DNA from: Cladopsammia gracilis
Taxonomy: Eukaryota > Cnidaria > Anthozoa > Scleractinia > Dendrophylliidae
Length of the DNA: 64,000 nucleotides
Direction: 5' to 3'
Assembly: GCA_022457155.1 (NCBI GenBank)
Contig: JAJGOT010000959.1
Coordinates: forward strand, 30,001-94,000
A program made the translations under genes and the position numbers. Numbering within the stretch: position 1 is the stretch's first letter; every line of letters begins with the position of its first letter. The notes below the pieces were generated by a model. That model ran no database searches, was not told the DNA's origin, and saw nothing but the letters and a program-made list of their open reading frames with translations. This document shows positions 22,680 to 32,829 of the stretch, one piece after another.

Positions 22680-23259
22680 TCTACACCTTGGGTGACGTCT
22701 AGTACTCGCATCCCTTTATAAAGGAGATCCGGAAAGTAAGTTACCACTATTTATCGTAGTGTTGAGTGGTCCTCTGCATTTAAACATTTTATGAAAAGCT
22801 GGTTTAGGTAGGTAAACTTACGGTTTTAGCTGTCTGGTATGAATTTGAAAGATAGCGATATTGATTCGGTTTTTCGTTTCGTTTCGTGAAGAATCTTATC
22901 TCAAATTCCTACCTGCAATATAAAAACTCACGCGAACAGTCTTTTGAAACCCGGGTTTGAAAGAAAGTAATGTACGCTTAATCGTGATCTAAATTTTATC
23001 ACTTTGACACTTTTATTAACGCAGTTGTTTGTTTTTTATTTACTTTTTTCACGTCTTAAACAAATAATTAAGCTTAATCGTGTACGTAGGATAAGCTAGA
23101 ACAATTTCTATCCACATGTACTAATTCATCTTCATGTACTAGTTATTAAAAGCTGAAGCAATAAATAGCAAAGAGCTAAACCTGCCCTTCAATAGCTACA
23201 TGTACACCACTGAGTGGCCTTTTTTTATTGATTAGTTTAGAAATGTTATTTTCCAAGAC

Positions 23260-23930
23260 AACAATGGAGTTTTGTTTTTCCATCTTTGGAACTTCAAATA
23301 ATTTCTACTCATGAAATTTCAAAATACAACTTGATATTGAGCGTGGAATTTTGATTTTCCATTGTCAGAATTTGAAATAATTTCTATTGATGGTATTTCA
23401 AAATCCAAGTCAAAATAGTTTGGAAATTTAAATGTCCATGATAAATGTGGAATTGTGATTTTCCATTGTTAGAATTTGAAATAATTTCCATTGATGGTAT
23501 TTCAAAATCCAAGTCAAAATAGTTTGGAAATTTAAATTTCCATGTTAAATGGGGAATTTTGATTTTCCATTGTTAGAATTTGAAAAAATTTCCGTTGATG
23601 GTATTTCAAAATCCAAGTCAAAATAGTTTGGAAATTTTAATTTCCATGTTAAATGTGGAATTTTGATTTTCCATTGTTAGAATTTGAAGTAATTTCCATT
23701 GATGGTATTTCAAAATCCAAGTCAAAATAGTTTGGAAATTTAAATGTCCATGATAAATGTGGAATTTTGATTTTCCATTGTTAGAATTTGAAATAATTTC
23801 CATTGATGGTATTTCAAAATCCAAGTCAAAATAGTTTGGAAATTTAAATTTCCATGATAAGTGTGGAATTTTGAATAGCCATAGGTGGAAATCAAACAGT
23901 TTTCCATACATGGAAATTGACATTTTTGAC
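23260..23930. repeat. right subterminal tandem array of the CACTA-like element
   Basis: About five to six units of roughly 105-115 bp, each with TTTTGATTTTCCATTGTTAG, GGTATTTCAAAATCCAAGTC and GTTTGGAAATTTAAAT. The open frame on the minus strand is a by-product of the period. Confidence 0.9.
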
Positions 23931-24125
23931 TTGGTTTTTGGGGTTTCCATGGTTTAGGTGGAAATTAAAAAAAAAACTAGTGTGGATTTTGTGTGGACCA
24001 TTTGCCAGTCTGCCTAAAAAAACCACAAAATAACCTTGTTTGGTTTTTCACATACTGTGGAATTTATGGTATCCATGCAAATACCACACCAAAAAAATCA
24101 TGGAAATTTCGAATTTTTTCCAGTG

Positions 24126-24744
24126 TAATTTGAAAAGTATTTTGGGATTAAGCCCAATTATTGCTTATCACTTTTACATTGAGCAAGTAAGCTTGAAAAT
24201 ATCATAAGCTTAACCAAAGGCAATGTAACTGTATACAAATGAACTTAACTTTTAAGCTTACTTACCCAACGTGAAAAAGCAACCAAAAATGGGCCATTTC
24301 TCCCACATACAACCTCTAAGCTGGGTTCTAGCCATCCAACATTATTCGATTTACAACCAATCGTAACTGAACGTTTGAAAACTTGAAGCTTCTTTACAAC
24401 TTGTAAGACTTATATGTCATCTTCTTAAAAGTTTGATGAAGCAAAGAATTTAAATCAACCTGTAGGCTCAAGATTGCAAAATTTGCGTTGATTATGTTAC
24501 TATGATGGCTCTCTGTCACAAAGATCAAAAGGATTTCTTGTTATCAACCATTAAGCAGGAATGTGCAAAGGATTTGCAGCTGCTTCCAGAAGGAAAATTT
24601 GCCTCACTCGAGCAAACATGGCCGCCACATGTTTTGACCACGTGACTTCTTTTGGAACATGGATGCCCACGCGCGCGAGCGCGCGCGCACTCATGTTCAG
24701 AAAATTAGCACTCAATTGATTCGGCAAACAAAGCCAAAGCTGAA
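24126..24744. other. right part of the large TIR element, CpG/CG-rich patch
   Basis: Contains an alternating GCGCGCGAGCGCGCGCGC stretch (about 24670-24690, Z-DNA-prone) upstream of the candidate exon at 24745. It may be a promoter for that exon, but no defined element was found. Confidence 0.3.
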
Positions 24745-24960
24745 GTGTTTCTGTTGTTGAAATTGAAACACATTCCCACTTTAAAGTACAGCCTGACTAG
24801 GCTTCGTGGCTCCCTCTGGGCTACCACTCACGTGCTTTACCTTCGTGGCGTAGATTGTCAATCAAGCTGGCCTGGAATTTTTGAAATCGTTCTTGTAGCC
24901 ATTGACTGGCTTCCTGCTTGTATTGCGAAAAGAAAACTAATTCCGACAACTCAATTCAAG
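24745..24960 (+). CDS. candidate exon 1 of a gene inside the large TIR element
   Basis: 72 codons from ATG to an excellent donor (ATTCAAG|GTAAGG) in phase 0. The product has hydrophobic stretches ('WPGIFEIVLVAIDWLPACIA') and no recognised domain. It joins in frame to the exon at 25268. A second possible start exon nearby (ATGGCGGACGCC at about 25101) leads to a stop just before a GTAATA donor and fits less well. Confidence 0.35.
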
Positions 24961-25267
24961 GTAAGGTAGATGTAAATTTCTGAAATTTATTGGTTAAGCG
25001 AGCGCGGTAGCTAGTCGCGCGCGGGGAGCGCGCGGGAGGAAAAGAAACGTGCGAAGCATGGAAACCATCTACGATTTGAAAGGAATTCTGGGAGAATCAA
25101 AATGGCGGACGCCAATGTAAATATTGTCAACTCTGTCATTTGCTGTGCATTCGTTTGTGATCCATTATCTTCTGGAAATGTTTGAGGTAATAATTAACTT
25201 CTACACCGGTAAATCTGTCAACAGCCTCATCAGTAACACTATTTAAGACTTAGTTTTGTTTTGACAG

Positions 25268-25615
25268 GTTAAATTAAAATGTTGCCAGGTGGAAAAGTGT
25301 GAGAGCATAATTTCGGGCCTAGAAGCAGAACTAATCAACCCTGCTAGAAAGTCTCCTACGAGGGTTCGGTTCCCTGTCAGTGGAACATCCAAGTTTTCAG
25401 GAGCCGGAAAAATAGTTGGAGACAATGGGAAAGATGCGCCATTGAGAAGGACCCTCGCTTACGGTACCAAATATGATATTGGAATATTCTATTGGACTAA
25501 GGCAGGAGAACAACAAATTGGCTGGGTGCCTGACCAAACAGTTTTGGATGTCGTTTGCCAAGCTTTCGAGCCAAAATTGACTGTGCAACTGCCACAACAG
25601 TGGCAGATAAATTAA
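25268..25615 (+). CDS. candidate exon 2 of a gene inside the large TIR element
   Basis: Follows a TTTTGACAG acceptor and is open in phase 0 for 115 codons to TAA. Readable segments are 'CESIISGLEAELINPARKSP', 'VSGTSKFSGAGKIVGDNG' and 'DIGIFYWTKAGEQQIGWVPD'. The open length, composition and flanking splice signals support a real exon. I do not recognise the family. AT-rich sequence without features follows (25616-26330), probably 3' UTR or filler up to the right subterminal array. Confidence 0.5.
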   Translation, partial: VKLKCCQVEKCESIISGLEAELINPARKSPTRVRFPVSGTSKFSGAGKIVGDNGKDAPLRRTLAYGTKYDIGIFYWTKAGEQQIGWVPDQTVLDVVCQAFEPKLTVQLPQQWQIN

Positions 25616-26337
25616 CCAAATTTATGTAATATGTGAAATCGAGAAGTGATTTTTAATTAACTAATTCGATGCCTTTGTTCATTGTTGTATAAATAAGTCA
25701 AGGAAAATGTATGTTAGTTTGATTCAGATCAGGTATCCATTTTTAAGTGAAAAAGTTTTTTCCCAAGATTTTGTTTGGCAGTGTATATGATCTTTATATT
25801 TTTGTATGATTATTGTTTTTATTGCAAATTATCTTAAAAACATTTAAGCAGCTAACTGAATTTTTCTCATTCTAGATAAGTAATATTGTTCCTGCCTCTT
25901 GTTTAGCTAATTAATGTTCATAATACAATTTAGCATTCATATTATTTATATAATGTTGTTGTTGTTATTGTAATAATTTGAATCTCAGTATAGCTAAAAG
26001 GGGCTTTAAAATCTGGAAACTGGAGATTTACAGTCACTTAAGTCTATCTGAGACCAAGTGAACTGATTGTGATAATTTTGTTTATTGAAATATGAGACAA
26101 ACTATCATGAATGCCAGGATTCATGTCAGGACTCAAGCTGTAGCCCTAACCCTAACTCTATGTCTAACCTGAATTGGAGTCCTTGGTCGCAAACTGACTT
26201 AAGTCCTGACTCAATCGGACCTGGCTTGAATCCTGTCTCCTATTTCTCTCCAGAGACCGGTGGCTTGGTATTTAGGTATAATGATGAAGAGACTGTCAAT
26301 AACTTTTGTTTCATTGACTTTTTAGAAACACTTTTAT

Positions 26338-26525
26338 GTTGCCTAAAGTCGCCTTCAGTCACCTTAAGTTGCCTTAAGTCGCCTTAAATCGCCTTAAGTC
26401 GCCTAAAGTCGCCTTAAGTCGCCTAAAGTCGCCTTAAGTCGCCAATATTTTAAACTAATTTTTCCTTAAGTCACCTTAAATCGCCTTAAATCGCTTAAAG
26501 TCGCCTAAAGTTACGGCGACTTAAG
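26338..26525. repeat. right subterminal tandem array of the large TIR element
   Basis: About 17 units of the same GCCTTAAGTC/GCCTAAAGTC type as the left array. It ends directly in the right TIR. A GC-poor gap at 26445-26465 interrupts it. Confidence 0.9.
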
Positions 26526-26548
26526 GTCCCAGAGTAGGCCTTTATCTT

Positions 26549-27210
26549 GCTTCTCCAGTACACACACGGACAGATTTTACGGTATGTATTTCATGGCCGA
26601 AAGCCATATAGTCGTCGATATAGACTTAAATATGCGTGCATAAATTTGCATGCGCTAATGTGACACGAAAAAAAACAAGAAAAGTCAACGCCGGATTTAC
26701 AACTCGTGTGCTTCGCCACGAGTAATAAACAATATCAACATGATAGATCAAATAATCATCAACAGCCGACCATAGCGTGACAGAAATACGAGATGTGTGG
26801 AATTTGAACGTGACTCCATAACGTAATGCTTGAGAATTGATTACTCAGCAGTGACTTGCCGGGACGTGTTTGTTCAATGATTTACTCGATCTAAACTCAA
26901 CTGTTTGACAACTGATTTGGTTAGAAAAGTTCAAACCGCTTTCCTTTTACCAGAAATAGAACACATCCTAAAATCACAGCGATTTAATGTTTAACAATTC
27001 CGCCGAAATTAGAACGGTAAATATTTCAATTGTAAATTGTCGTTTCGATGACATCACTGATTTCTGAAAACCGGAAGTAAACTATGTACGGTGTTGGCCG
27101 CAGCAAAATCGATTCCCGGGGCAGGTGACCCGACAGGGGAAAAAAAGAGGGTATTTTAAGAACTGACTCGTCGAAGCGACGAGCCAGTTGAAAAATCGCC
27201 GACATTTTTG
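26549..27210. other. no gene seen
   Basis: No domain-bearing frame or repeat recognised. Confidence 0.35.
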
Positions 27211-27212
27211 AA

Positions 27213-27312
27213 CCCTCGACATTTACCCTCGACCCTCGACATTTTACCCTCGACCCTTGACATTTTATCCTCGACCCTCGACATTTTACCCTCGACCCTC
27301 GACCCTCGACAA
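27213..27312. repeat. CCCTCGACATTTTA minisatellite
   Basis: Roughly 21-bp units of ACCCTCGACCCTCGACATTT, about five copies with variation. Confidence 0.9.
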
Positions 27313-27317
27313 AAACC

Positions 27318-27815
27318 TACAATCCACACGATGTCAAGTGCGAAAAATTAAACGGGTATTAAACGGATATTTAGGTTATGTCTACACTATACCGGATAGC
27401 TCTTGCGCCGGCACGAAAACCATACCGGATAGGCCTTTCGTTCACACATGAAACGCTAGTTTCGGAACGATTTTTGTTCCGGAGCGCCGCTGCGACGCGG
27501 CGCTCGTGAAAGTGAATCGTCACATATCGGATAGATTCTTGTGCTTTTCTCTGGGGCAGTGTGAACAGGCAATCGAACCGAACCGTAGCGGAAGTCAACA
27601 ACTAGGAGCGAGGATTGAAACCCACTGAAAAAGAAGTAAATATCCAGTTCTGGGTCGTTTCTGTTCACACCACGCCGGAGTATTTTTCATGTCGACATGA
27701 TAAGCTATCCGGTATAGTGTAGACATAGCCTATTTATTTTTCATGTTTTGGTTCATTCCGGCTTTTAGGATTTCACGCTCAAGATTCCGGATTCCAGATT
27801 CCGGATTCCGGGAAT
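27318..27815 (-). repeat. dispersed repeat interrupted by a TIR element
   Basis: Reverse complement of 5405-5565 on both sides of the insertion: GATGTCAAGTGCGAAAAATT ... AAACGGATATT before it, TTATTTTTCATGTTTTGGTT ... CCGGATTCC after it. Confidence 0.75.
27374..27730. mobile_element. Tc1/mariner-like MITE with TA duplication proven by an empty site
   Basis: Ends GGTTATGTCTACACTATACC and GGTATAGTGTAGACATAGCC are inverted, with TA on each side (27372-27373 and 27731-27732). Removing the element and one TA gives exactly the GGATATTTATTTATTTTTC found, inverted, in the intact repeat at 5405-5565. 357 bp, no coding capacity. Confidence 0.85.
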
Positions 27816-28651
27816 AGGTGAACCCTGAAGGCAACGACTGCTTCGTACGTATGAAATGCAGATATGAAAGATATGAAGAATTCAATTCATCAAAACGCTA
27901 ATTTAAACCTTTTGCAACGCTTACTGGATAGATATTGTGTTCAATAATCTAGTTAGTGCCATTAATATAAAGAACGGCCGCTATAAACGACAAGGGTAAC
28001 GGAAAGAGAGAAATTTGGAGCCGAATGATGAGCTTTGTTTATTATCCGTGACTTCTCCAAAGCAAAAGCGAAATGCGAAACAACATCAAAGACACGCTAT
28101 GCAATGAGAAATTCTGTCACTTTAGAAGTGAAATAAAAACATTTTTTTATTATTTTTTTTTTATTTATTTATTTTATTTGTTTTAGTGAAATAAAAACAT
28201 GGTGAAACATGTAAATCACAGTTTGGATCGAGCAAAGAGAAAAATCCCAAAGAAACAAAAATGTCTAGTGCAGAAATGTCAAAATTGAACAGGGAGAGAA
28301 CATGAATTATGATGCGGAAAGATTAAGGTTTCTGAGTAATTAAAGAATTTGAATGACATTTTTAGAGGAGAAGGGATAAGAAAATGATAAAGAAAACGAC
28401 TTTTGGAACACCAACAGACAGTTGATACCCACGCGAGAGTGGTGTCCGTCTAAATTCTAATTATAAAACTTCGTTAAATCTTCAATATTTCTTGTAAAAT
28501 TCATTAATAATTCATGAGGGTGATGACCAATCCAACAACAGTATTCAAGTCACATGTATACCTTTGTAAATCCCAATACATATATAAACTGTCTGAAAGC
28601 ACGGGGAGGGTTTGAATAGGTAGCAGGGAAATGTTGGGGTTGATGAATGAA
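27816..28651. other. no gene seen
   Basis: Contains a TTTA-rich microsatellite (28140-28190) and a copy of the dispersed repeat also near 1530 (28300-28390). Confidence 0.35.
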
Positions 28652-28727
28652 TACAGAATATTAATTAGCTTCATTAGTATTCTGTATCTAGATACAGAAT
28701 ACTAATGAAGCTAATTAGTATTCTGTA
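28652..28727. repeat. AT-rich palindrome
   Basis: Arms of about 37 bp centred on TGTATCTAGATACA, with one mismatch. A further partial copy of the arm (GATACTGAATACTAATTA) follows. Confidence 0.9.
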
Positions 28728-28805
28728 ACTGATACTGAATACTAATTATGTATATGTAACTCAGCCACTTGCTTGAAGAGCCCTCTTCCGTTTATTTACT
28801 TTTCA

Positions 28806-29135
28806 CTAAATAACTAAATAACGATTTATGCCACAGGCCAGTAAATAGAGCGTTTTCGGGGGATATCGACCGCCGCATTGATTTGTTACTTCGCCAATAA
28901 ATTTACTAAGCCAGAAGTTTACGGTTTCCGCTGTCATAACCTCCAGCTTGCAGCTTAATTCTTGGACGTTTTCCACCCTGCAGTTTCTCGCCTCCAAGGC
29001 TACAGTTTCATTTTCGGGTTTTTTGTCAGCCCTTGCCTGCTGCCACTGTTCAAATATTTTAACGGCCCACTTCGTGCTGTTTTTAGTGTTTGGGGGAGTC
29101 ACATCCTTGAGCAGAGAACTTTCTTCCGACGCCAT
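28806..29135 (-). CDS. ZMYM/QRICH1-like N-terminal domain, truncated
   Basis: 109 codons from ATG to TAG. After a short polar head come 'KWAVKIFEQWQQARADKK', 'MTAETVNFWLSKFIGEV' and 'YPPKTLYLLACGINRYL'. This pattern matches the SAM-like first domain of the ZMYM2/QRICH1/KIAA1958 family, proteins descended from Crypton-type tyrosine recombinases. Family members continue into a longer domain that is absent here. This is either a first exon ending early, a small stand-alone paralogue or a retro-copied fragment. The start context (GAAATGGCGTCG, minus strand read) is good. Confidence 0.65.
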   Translation of the reverse strand: MASEESSLLKDVTPPNTKNSTKWAVKIFEQWQQARADKKPENETVALEARNCRVENVQELSCKLEVMTAETVNFWLSKFIGEVTNQCGGRYPPKTLYLLACGINRYLVI

Positions 29136-29271
29136 TTCGCTCTTCTAAAACAAAATAAATGTTATGCTAATCCCTTGCGTTCATCGGATTAACTTCATTC
29201 ATATAACAGCCAATCAAATTGAATGTAAACAACATTCTTCACACTTTGTATGACATTCATTTCACAAGTCA

Positions 29272-29374
29272 GATACAATATTCGCGTCCGATCTGTATGG
29301 GATTTACAATGGCTCACCTTCAATTCGGATCGCCATTGTAAATACCCATACAGATCTCCCGCTCATATTGTATC
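29272..29374. repeat. imperfect palindrome
   Basis: AGATACAATATTCGCG ... ATTTACAATGGC is inverted as GCCATTGTAAATACCCATAC ... ATATTGTATCT with mismatches and a ~17-bp loop. Likely an old MITE. Confidence 0.8.
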
Positions 29375-30383
29375 TATCACGTATTTCTCTTAATTTTACA
29401 AATCCTTTGAGAAACCTATCTCCTCCCAAACATACCCAAAAATCACCCAAAAATTTACAAAACACCCCATGGATTCATGAGATGAGCAGAGAGTTTTTGG
29501 ATTGCTTGAAACATAAACGAGATATTGCCATGTCAAGTAACGGAAAAATGGCGTTCATGTGTACCCCTGCCTTAAGGTAGTTGTGTAGCTCAAGGAATAA
29601 TGGTCAATAATAACTAGTCGTTTGCCAGTTCAGTTCAACGAACATCCTTGTGAAGAAGAAAAAGCAAAGCGAAAAGAAAATTAAAATGCAGACAGAATTA
29701 AGATTGGGCTTTTCCCTTTTCTGTCGCTATTAAAACAACATTCTTAAAACTTCCGTATTCAAAATTAACATTGTTTCATTCGGAAACTAACCAAGTACTT
29801 ACTAGACTGAATATTTTTTCAAAGAAAGGGAATTTCAGATAAATAACGCAGTCAAATATTGCTCTGTTGTTGTGATCGAAATCGGCACTAGGGATTCTGT
29901 GGTCGCCATGCAAATTATTCACCTGATCGATAATTAAATCGGCAATGACCGAGTCATAGCGTTTGAATTCGAGCCATTTCCAAACTGCATTAATAGACTA
30001 AAAAGAAATTGGAAAGACAGAAACCGCAAATGCAAAGTGTTTTAAGGATCTCAAACCTCGTGATATATGTCAGACAAAGCAAGCGAAACAAACTGCTGTA
30101 AGCACGTTCTTGGTAAAATCATCATAACAAATTAGTTTCTAAATCACGCGGCTCATGTACTTTTAGTCAACTACCTACAAATGTGTTAAATGTTGCAATT
30201 GTACGTACCTGCACTTCTGTGAAACGCCACTGAATTTTGCTGCGGCTGCCACAAGGTGAAATCTGTTCCCTGAATTTATAAGCAGGCGAAAAAAGCTTGA
30301 AGATATGACGACGTGCTTCGTAACAGCGAAATAATTGAAACCGTGCACCGTCCGTCTCGATGCTTGCGCAATCACATGTGCAT
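29375..30383. other. no gene seen; dispersed repeat near 29575-29700
   Basis: Short frames (29368-29580, 30175-30423) have no domain. 29575-29700 matches the repeat near 1570-1700. Confidence 0.35.
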
Positions 30384-30755
30384 CACAGGTAACCCAAGCT
30401 CGCTTCCAGAGCCCGTGAACCACAGTACGCGGCTTGCCAACCTCCTTTCCAGGGCCTTCTTCGCTTTCAAAGTGGCAGCCAAAACACTAAAAACACTCAA
30501 ATACTTGTGGAGAAGAGTCGTTGTTCGTCGCTCTCGTGAAGGCTTAAAACGCAGTAAACACAAGAAATCGCAAGAAAACAACAAAGGTGAGCTCAAAAGC
30601 GAAGTTTATTGCACGTTTAGCACGTTTATGTAGCAACGAATATTTCGTAAACAAAGTCTCATAACAGTTGAGTAACGCATGAATAATCATTTACCTAAGA
30701 GGCCTTACTGTGGCTCTCACGGGTTCTAGTCAAGAGCGAGCTTGGGTTACCTGTG
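30384..30755. mobile_element. TIR element with CACAGGTAACCC ends
   Basis: CACAGGTAACCCAAGCTCGC is inverted at the right end (GCGAGCTTGGGTTACCTGTG), and similarity continues inward through CCCGTGA..CCACAGT. A solo end of the same family occurs at about 20297-20318. An open frame with a GTGAGC donor crosses it (30313-30633) but shows no domain. Confidence 0.65.
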
Positions 30756-31049
30756 GATATTTATTTCACCAGTTCAAAACTGAGGTCGGTCCACTACGAT
30801 GAAATTGGTACAGATTGCGATATTACTTTCTCAAAATGAGCGCAGCCGTTGATGAAGTCTACAGAGTTTGGAAGCTGTGAGTGAATATTGTTAAGGTATG
30901 TCACAACCACGTAAGATTCACATTGCTCTCCTTTACATTTGTTATAAATTATTAGTGCTTAGATATTCCAGTAAACTGAGAGTGAAAAATCTGACAGGTG
31001 TAGAGCAAAACTGGCCGTGTTCATGCTACGTAAAAAGCTGTTAGATTCT

Positions 31050-31191
31050 GCCTCGTCCAGTTAGGCGCCGGTCAAACCCAGGGAAACAGAGCGCGCGAAG
31101 CGTCGCATCCATCGAGAGCAGTGCATACGGTCCCACAACCGTACACGCGCACAGCGCAAGAATAAGGAGGGCGCCTGGAGACGAGGCACTG
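31050..31191. repeat. short inverted repeat element
   Basis: TGCCTCGTCCAGTTAGGCGCC near 31051 is inverted as GGGCGCCTGGAGACGAGGCA near 31170-31189, a probable small MITE. Confidence 0.55.
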
Positions 31192-31436
31192 TTAGATCAC
31201 TTGCAGGAACGTTTGCGCGTTAAGATTGGATAAGTAATAAAATAAAATCTCTTTCAGGATTTTTTGATGGCATTGGCTGTGTTTTCATGAGGCGGTTTTT
31301 CTCGCTTAACATTCCTTGAGGTGATTTGTTTACCGACCACGTTAAGCAGCTTAAATAATTTATGTGTTTTCACGGGCAGAGCTTTATTCATTTTTCTTGA
31401 GGTTTGTTTTTTGTTATTCGCGGAATAACAAGAAAG

Positions 31437-31760
31437 ATGGCGGGAAACAGAGACGCTTGCAAATATGATTATTATGTTTATTGGTATGCCATCGTGCTTG
31501 TTCCAGGATCAAAGGAGGAGGTTTCAGCAAAGGCTCAAGTTGCTTTCTATTTGAAGTCGAAGAAGAATCGAGGCCTGTTTCTTTCAGAGAATGTTAGAAG
31601 ATTCAAATATTGGTGGCAAATGCAAATTATATCACCTCTGACATGCCCTTATCGGTTGTTTGAACGCTGGCGAAATGTGATTGGCCGAACAAGCTTAAGC
31701 AACCTGGTTTGGTGGCTTAAATTTAATGAAAATTATACTGAAGTTCGTCAACTCGCTTAA
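31437..31760 (+). CDS. hypothetical small protein
   Basis: 107 codons from an ATG in strong context (AAGATGGCGG) to TAA. The product is Tyr/Trp-rich and basic ('KYDYYVYWYAIVLVPG', 'RRFKYWWQMQ', 'SNLVWWLKF'). No family recognised. It may be chance coding within a repeat, since it sits in a possible TIR element. Confidence 0.25.
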   Translation: MAGNRDACKYDYYVYWYAIVLVPGSKEEVSAKAQVAFYLKSKKNRGLFLSENVRRFKYWWQMQIISPLTCPYRLFERWRNVIGRTSLSNLVWWLKFNENYTEVRQLA

Positions 31761-31840
31761 TATTAAGCGAGTTGGACAAGCAACTGTTTTCACGAGATTT
31801 CCGACTGTCACTCGCTCAGGGACTTGATAGCCTGTTAACA

Positions 31841-31979
31841 GGCTTCTTTTTGGGGAATTGGGTTAGGTTAAGCGCGGACTTTGGAAGAGGGAAGGGGCTG
31901 CGAAGGCTTCGCCGCCCCTTCCCTCTTCCCCAGTCCGCGCTCGGCTCGCGACCTAACCCAATTCCCCAAAAAGAAGCCC
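31841..31979. repeat. inverted repeat with GC-rich centre
   Basis: GGCTTCTTTTTGGGGAATTG ... CGCGGACTTTGGAAGAGGGA is inverted as TCCCTCTTCCCCAGTCCGCG ... CAATTCCCCAAAAAGAAGCC. The centre, GGGGCTGCGAAGGCTTCGCC, is itself a hairpin. A second short hairpin (GCGGGCCGAAGGCCCGC) lies at about 32075-32095. Confidence 0.9.
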
Positions 31980-32113
31980 GTTTACGTTTACAGGCTACGA
32001 CTTGCAAATTCGCTCGTGAAAACACGGCCATTGTCAATATGTAAGTTGCATTTGAGATTGTTTTGTAGCGGAGCTCTGCGGGCCGAAGGCCCGCGCGGAG
32101 CGCAATACTCATA

Positions 32114-32829
32114 GGGCGCTTTCCATTCGACCAAAAATTCCGGTTTGAAATTCCGGGTATTCCGTGTGGCGAATGGAACAGTTTTTTCCGGTTGGTTGTT
32201 CCAGGCCATCACGTTCCAAGTTTCGCGCGAAAATACAAAATAAACCAAAGCAAAACAAACGGCGAACTCGTTGCCTCTTTACTTGCTTTGGCGTTGTTCG
32301 ATGACTCTGAAGTTAAAACGAACGATATTTTAAGCGAGAACGATGATATTATTTTGTTCAGTGCAGCTAGCTGTCACATGCGAAGGAATTTTTAAAAATC
32401 GAGTCGGCGACTACTTCGTGCTCGTGACTTTAAATATTACATTCGTTTTATAATCCATAAGCTTAAAAGCATTTCTGTGCTACTTACCAGTCCTAGCTGT
32501 GGCCATTTCTGTTGTTCTACTAGCTATGTTACGTGAGCAATTTTGCTCGAGTAAGAGCTGTAAGCTTTCGGTGAAAAACAAACACGCCGTGCACTGAGAT
32601 TGAGACGCCATCTTGACAATGCGGACACGTTCCATTCCGGCTCGGAGAAACTGGGCCGAGCAGGAATGGTTGAATGGAACGGTATTTTCCGGTTCTTCCG
32701 ATTTTCCGGAATTTTAGGACAACCTCGCGAGGTTGTCCTAAAATTCCGGAATTTTATTCCGGGAAATTTACGTTCCATTCGCTTCCCAACCCGGAATTTC
32801 CGGAATTTTTGGTTGAATGGAAAGCGCCC
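32114..32829. mobile_element. 716-bp TIR element with GGGCGCTTTCCATTC ends
   Basis: The ends are GGGCGCTTTCCATTC and GAATGGAAAGCGCCC, with inverted similarity extending through the AAAAATTCCGG motif. Flanks read ATA on each side. If the element starts one base later the duplication becomes CATAG. The interior repeats TTCCATTC and CCGGAATTT words and holds a perfect inner palindrome (about 32698-32757, AATTTTAGGACAACCTCGCG then its inverse). No coding capacity. Confidence 0.8.

Larger units (their letters stand above)
18605..24125. mobile_element. CACTA/EnSpm-like DNA transposon nested in the large TIR element
   Basis: Starts CACTGGAAAAATTGCC and ends in the inverse GAATTTTTTCCAGTG, with TAA on both sides (18602-18604 and 24126-24128). 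CACTG ends plus a 3-bp duplication define EnSpm/CACTA elements. Both ends carry long subterminal regions packed with TTTCCATG-type words in both orientations (18620-19130 and 23260-24110), also typical. Minus-strand exon candidates lie at 20008-22182. No DDE transposase was recognised, so the copy is probably non-autonomous or carries only an accessory gene. Confidence 0.78.
17858..26540. mobile_element. large TIR element (8.7 kb) with 8-bp target duplication, hosting a nested CACTA element
   Basis: The left end GGCCTACTCTGGGACCTTAA and the right end TTAAGGTCCCAGAGTAGGCC are perfect inverses over at least 22 bp. Flanks are TTTATCTA (17850-17857) and TTTATCTT (26541-26548), 7 of 8 identical, the duplication size of hAT or P-type transposons. 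Both ends continue into arrays of GCCTTAAGTC/GCCTAAAGTC words pointing inward. Without the nested 5.5-kb element at 18605-24125 the structure would be about 3.2 kb. It carries a candidate two-exon gene at 24745-25615 but no transposase I can recognise. Confidence 0.72.
31265..32040. mobile_element. possible TIR element carrying a small ORF
   Basis: ATGGCATTGGCTGTGTTTTC near 31266 is roughly inverted as GAAAACACGGCCATTGTCAA near 32018-32037. Only the first ~27 bases are convincingly inverted and no target duplication was found. Confidence 0.35.

Noticed and set aside
23618..23950. 110-codon minus-strand frame
   Set aside because: Lies wholly in the CACTA subterminal tandem repeat and reflects its period.
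30313..30633. Frame ending near a good GTGAGC donor, possible exon
   Set aside because: It spans the left end of the 30384-30755 TIR element and has no recognisable domain. The donor is probably fortuitous.
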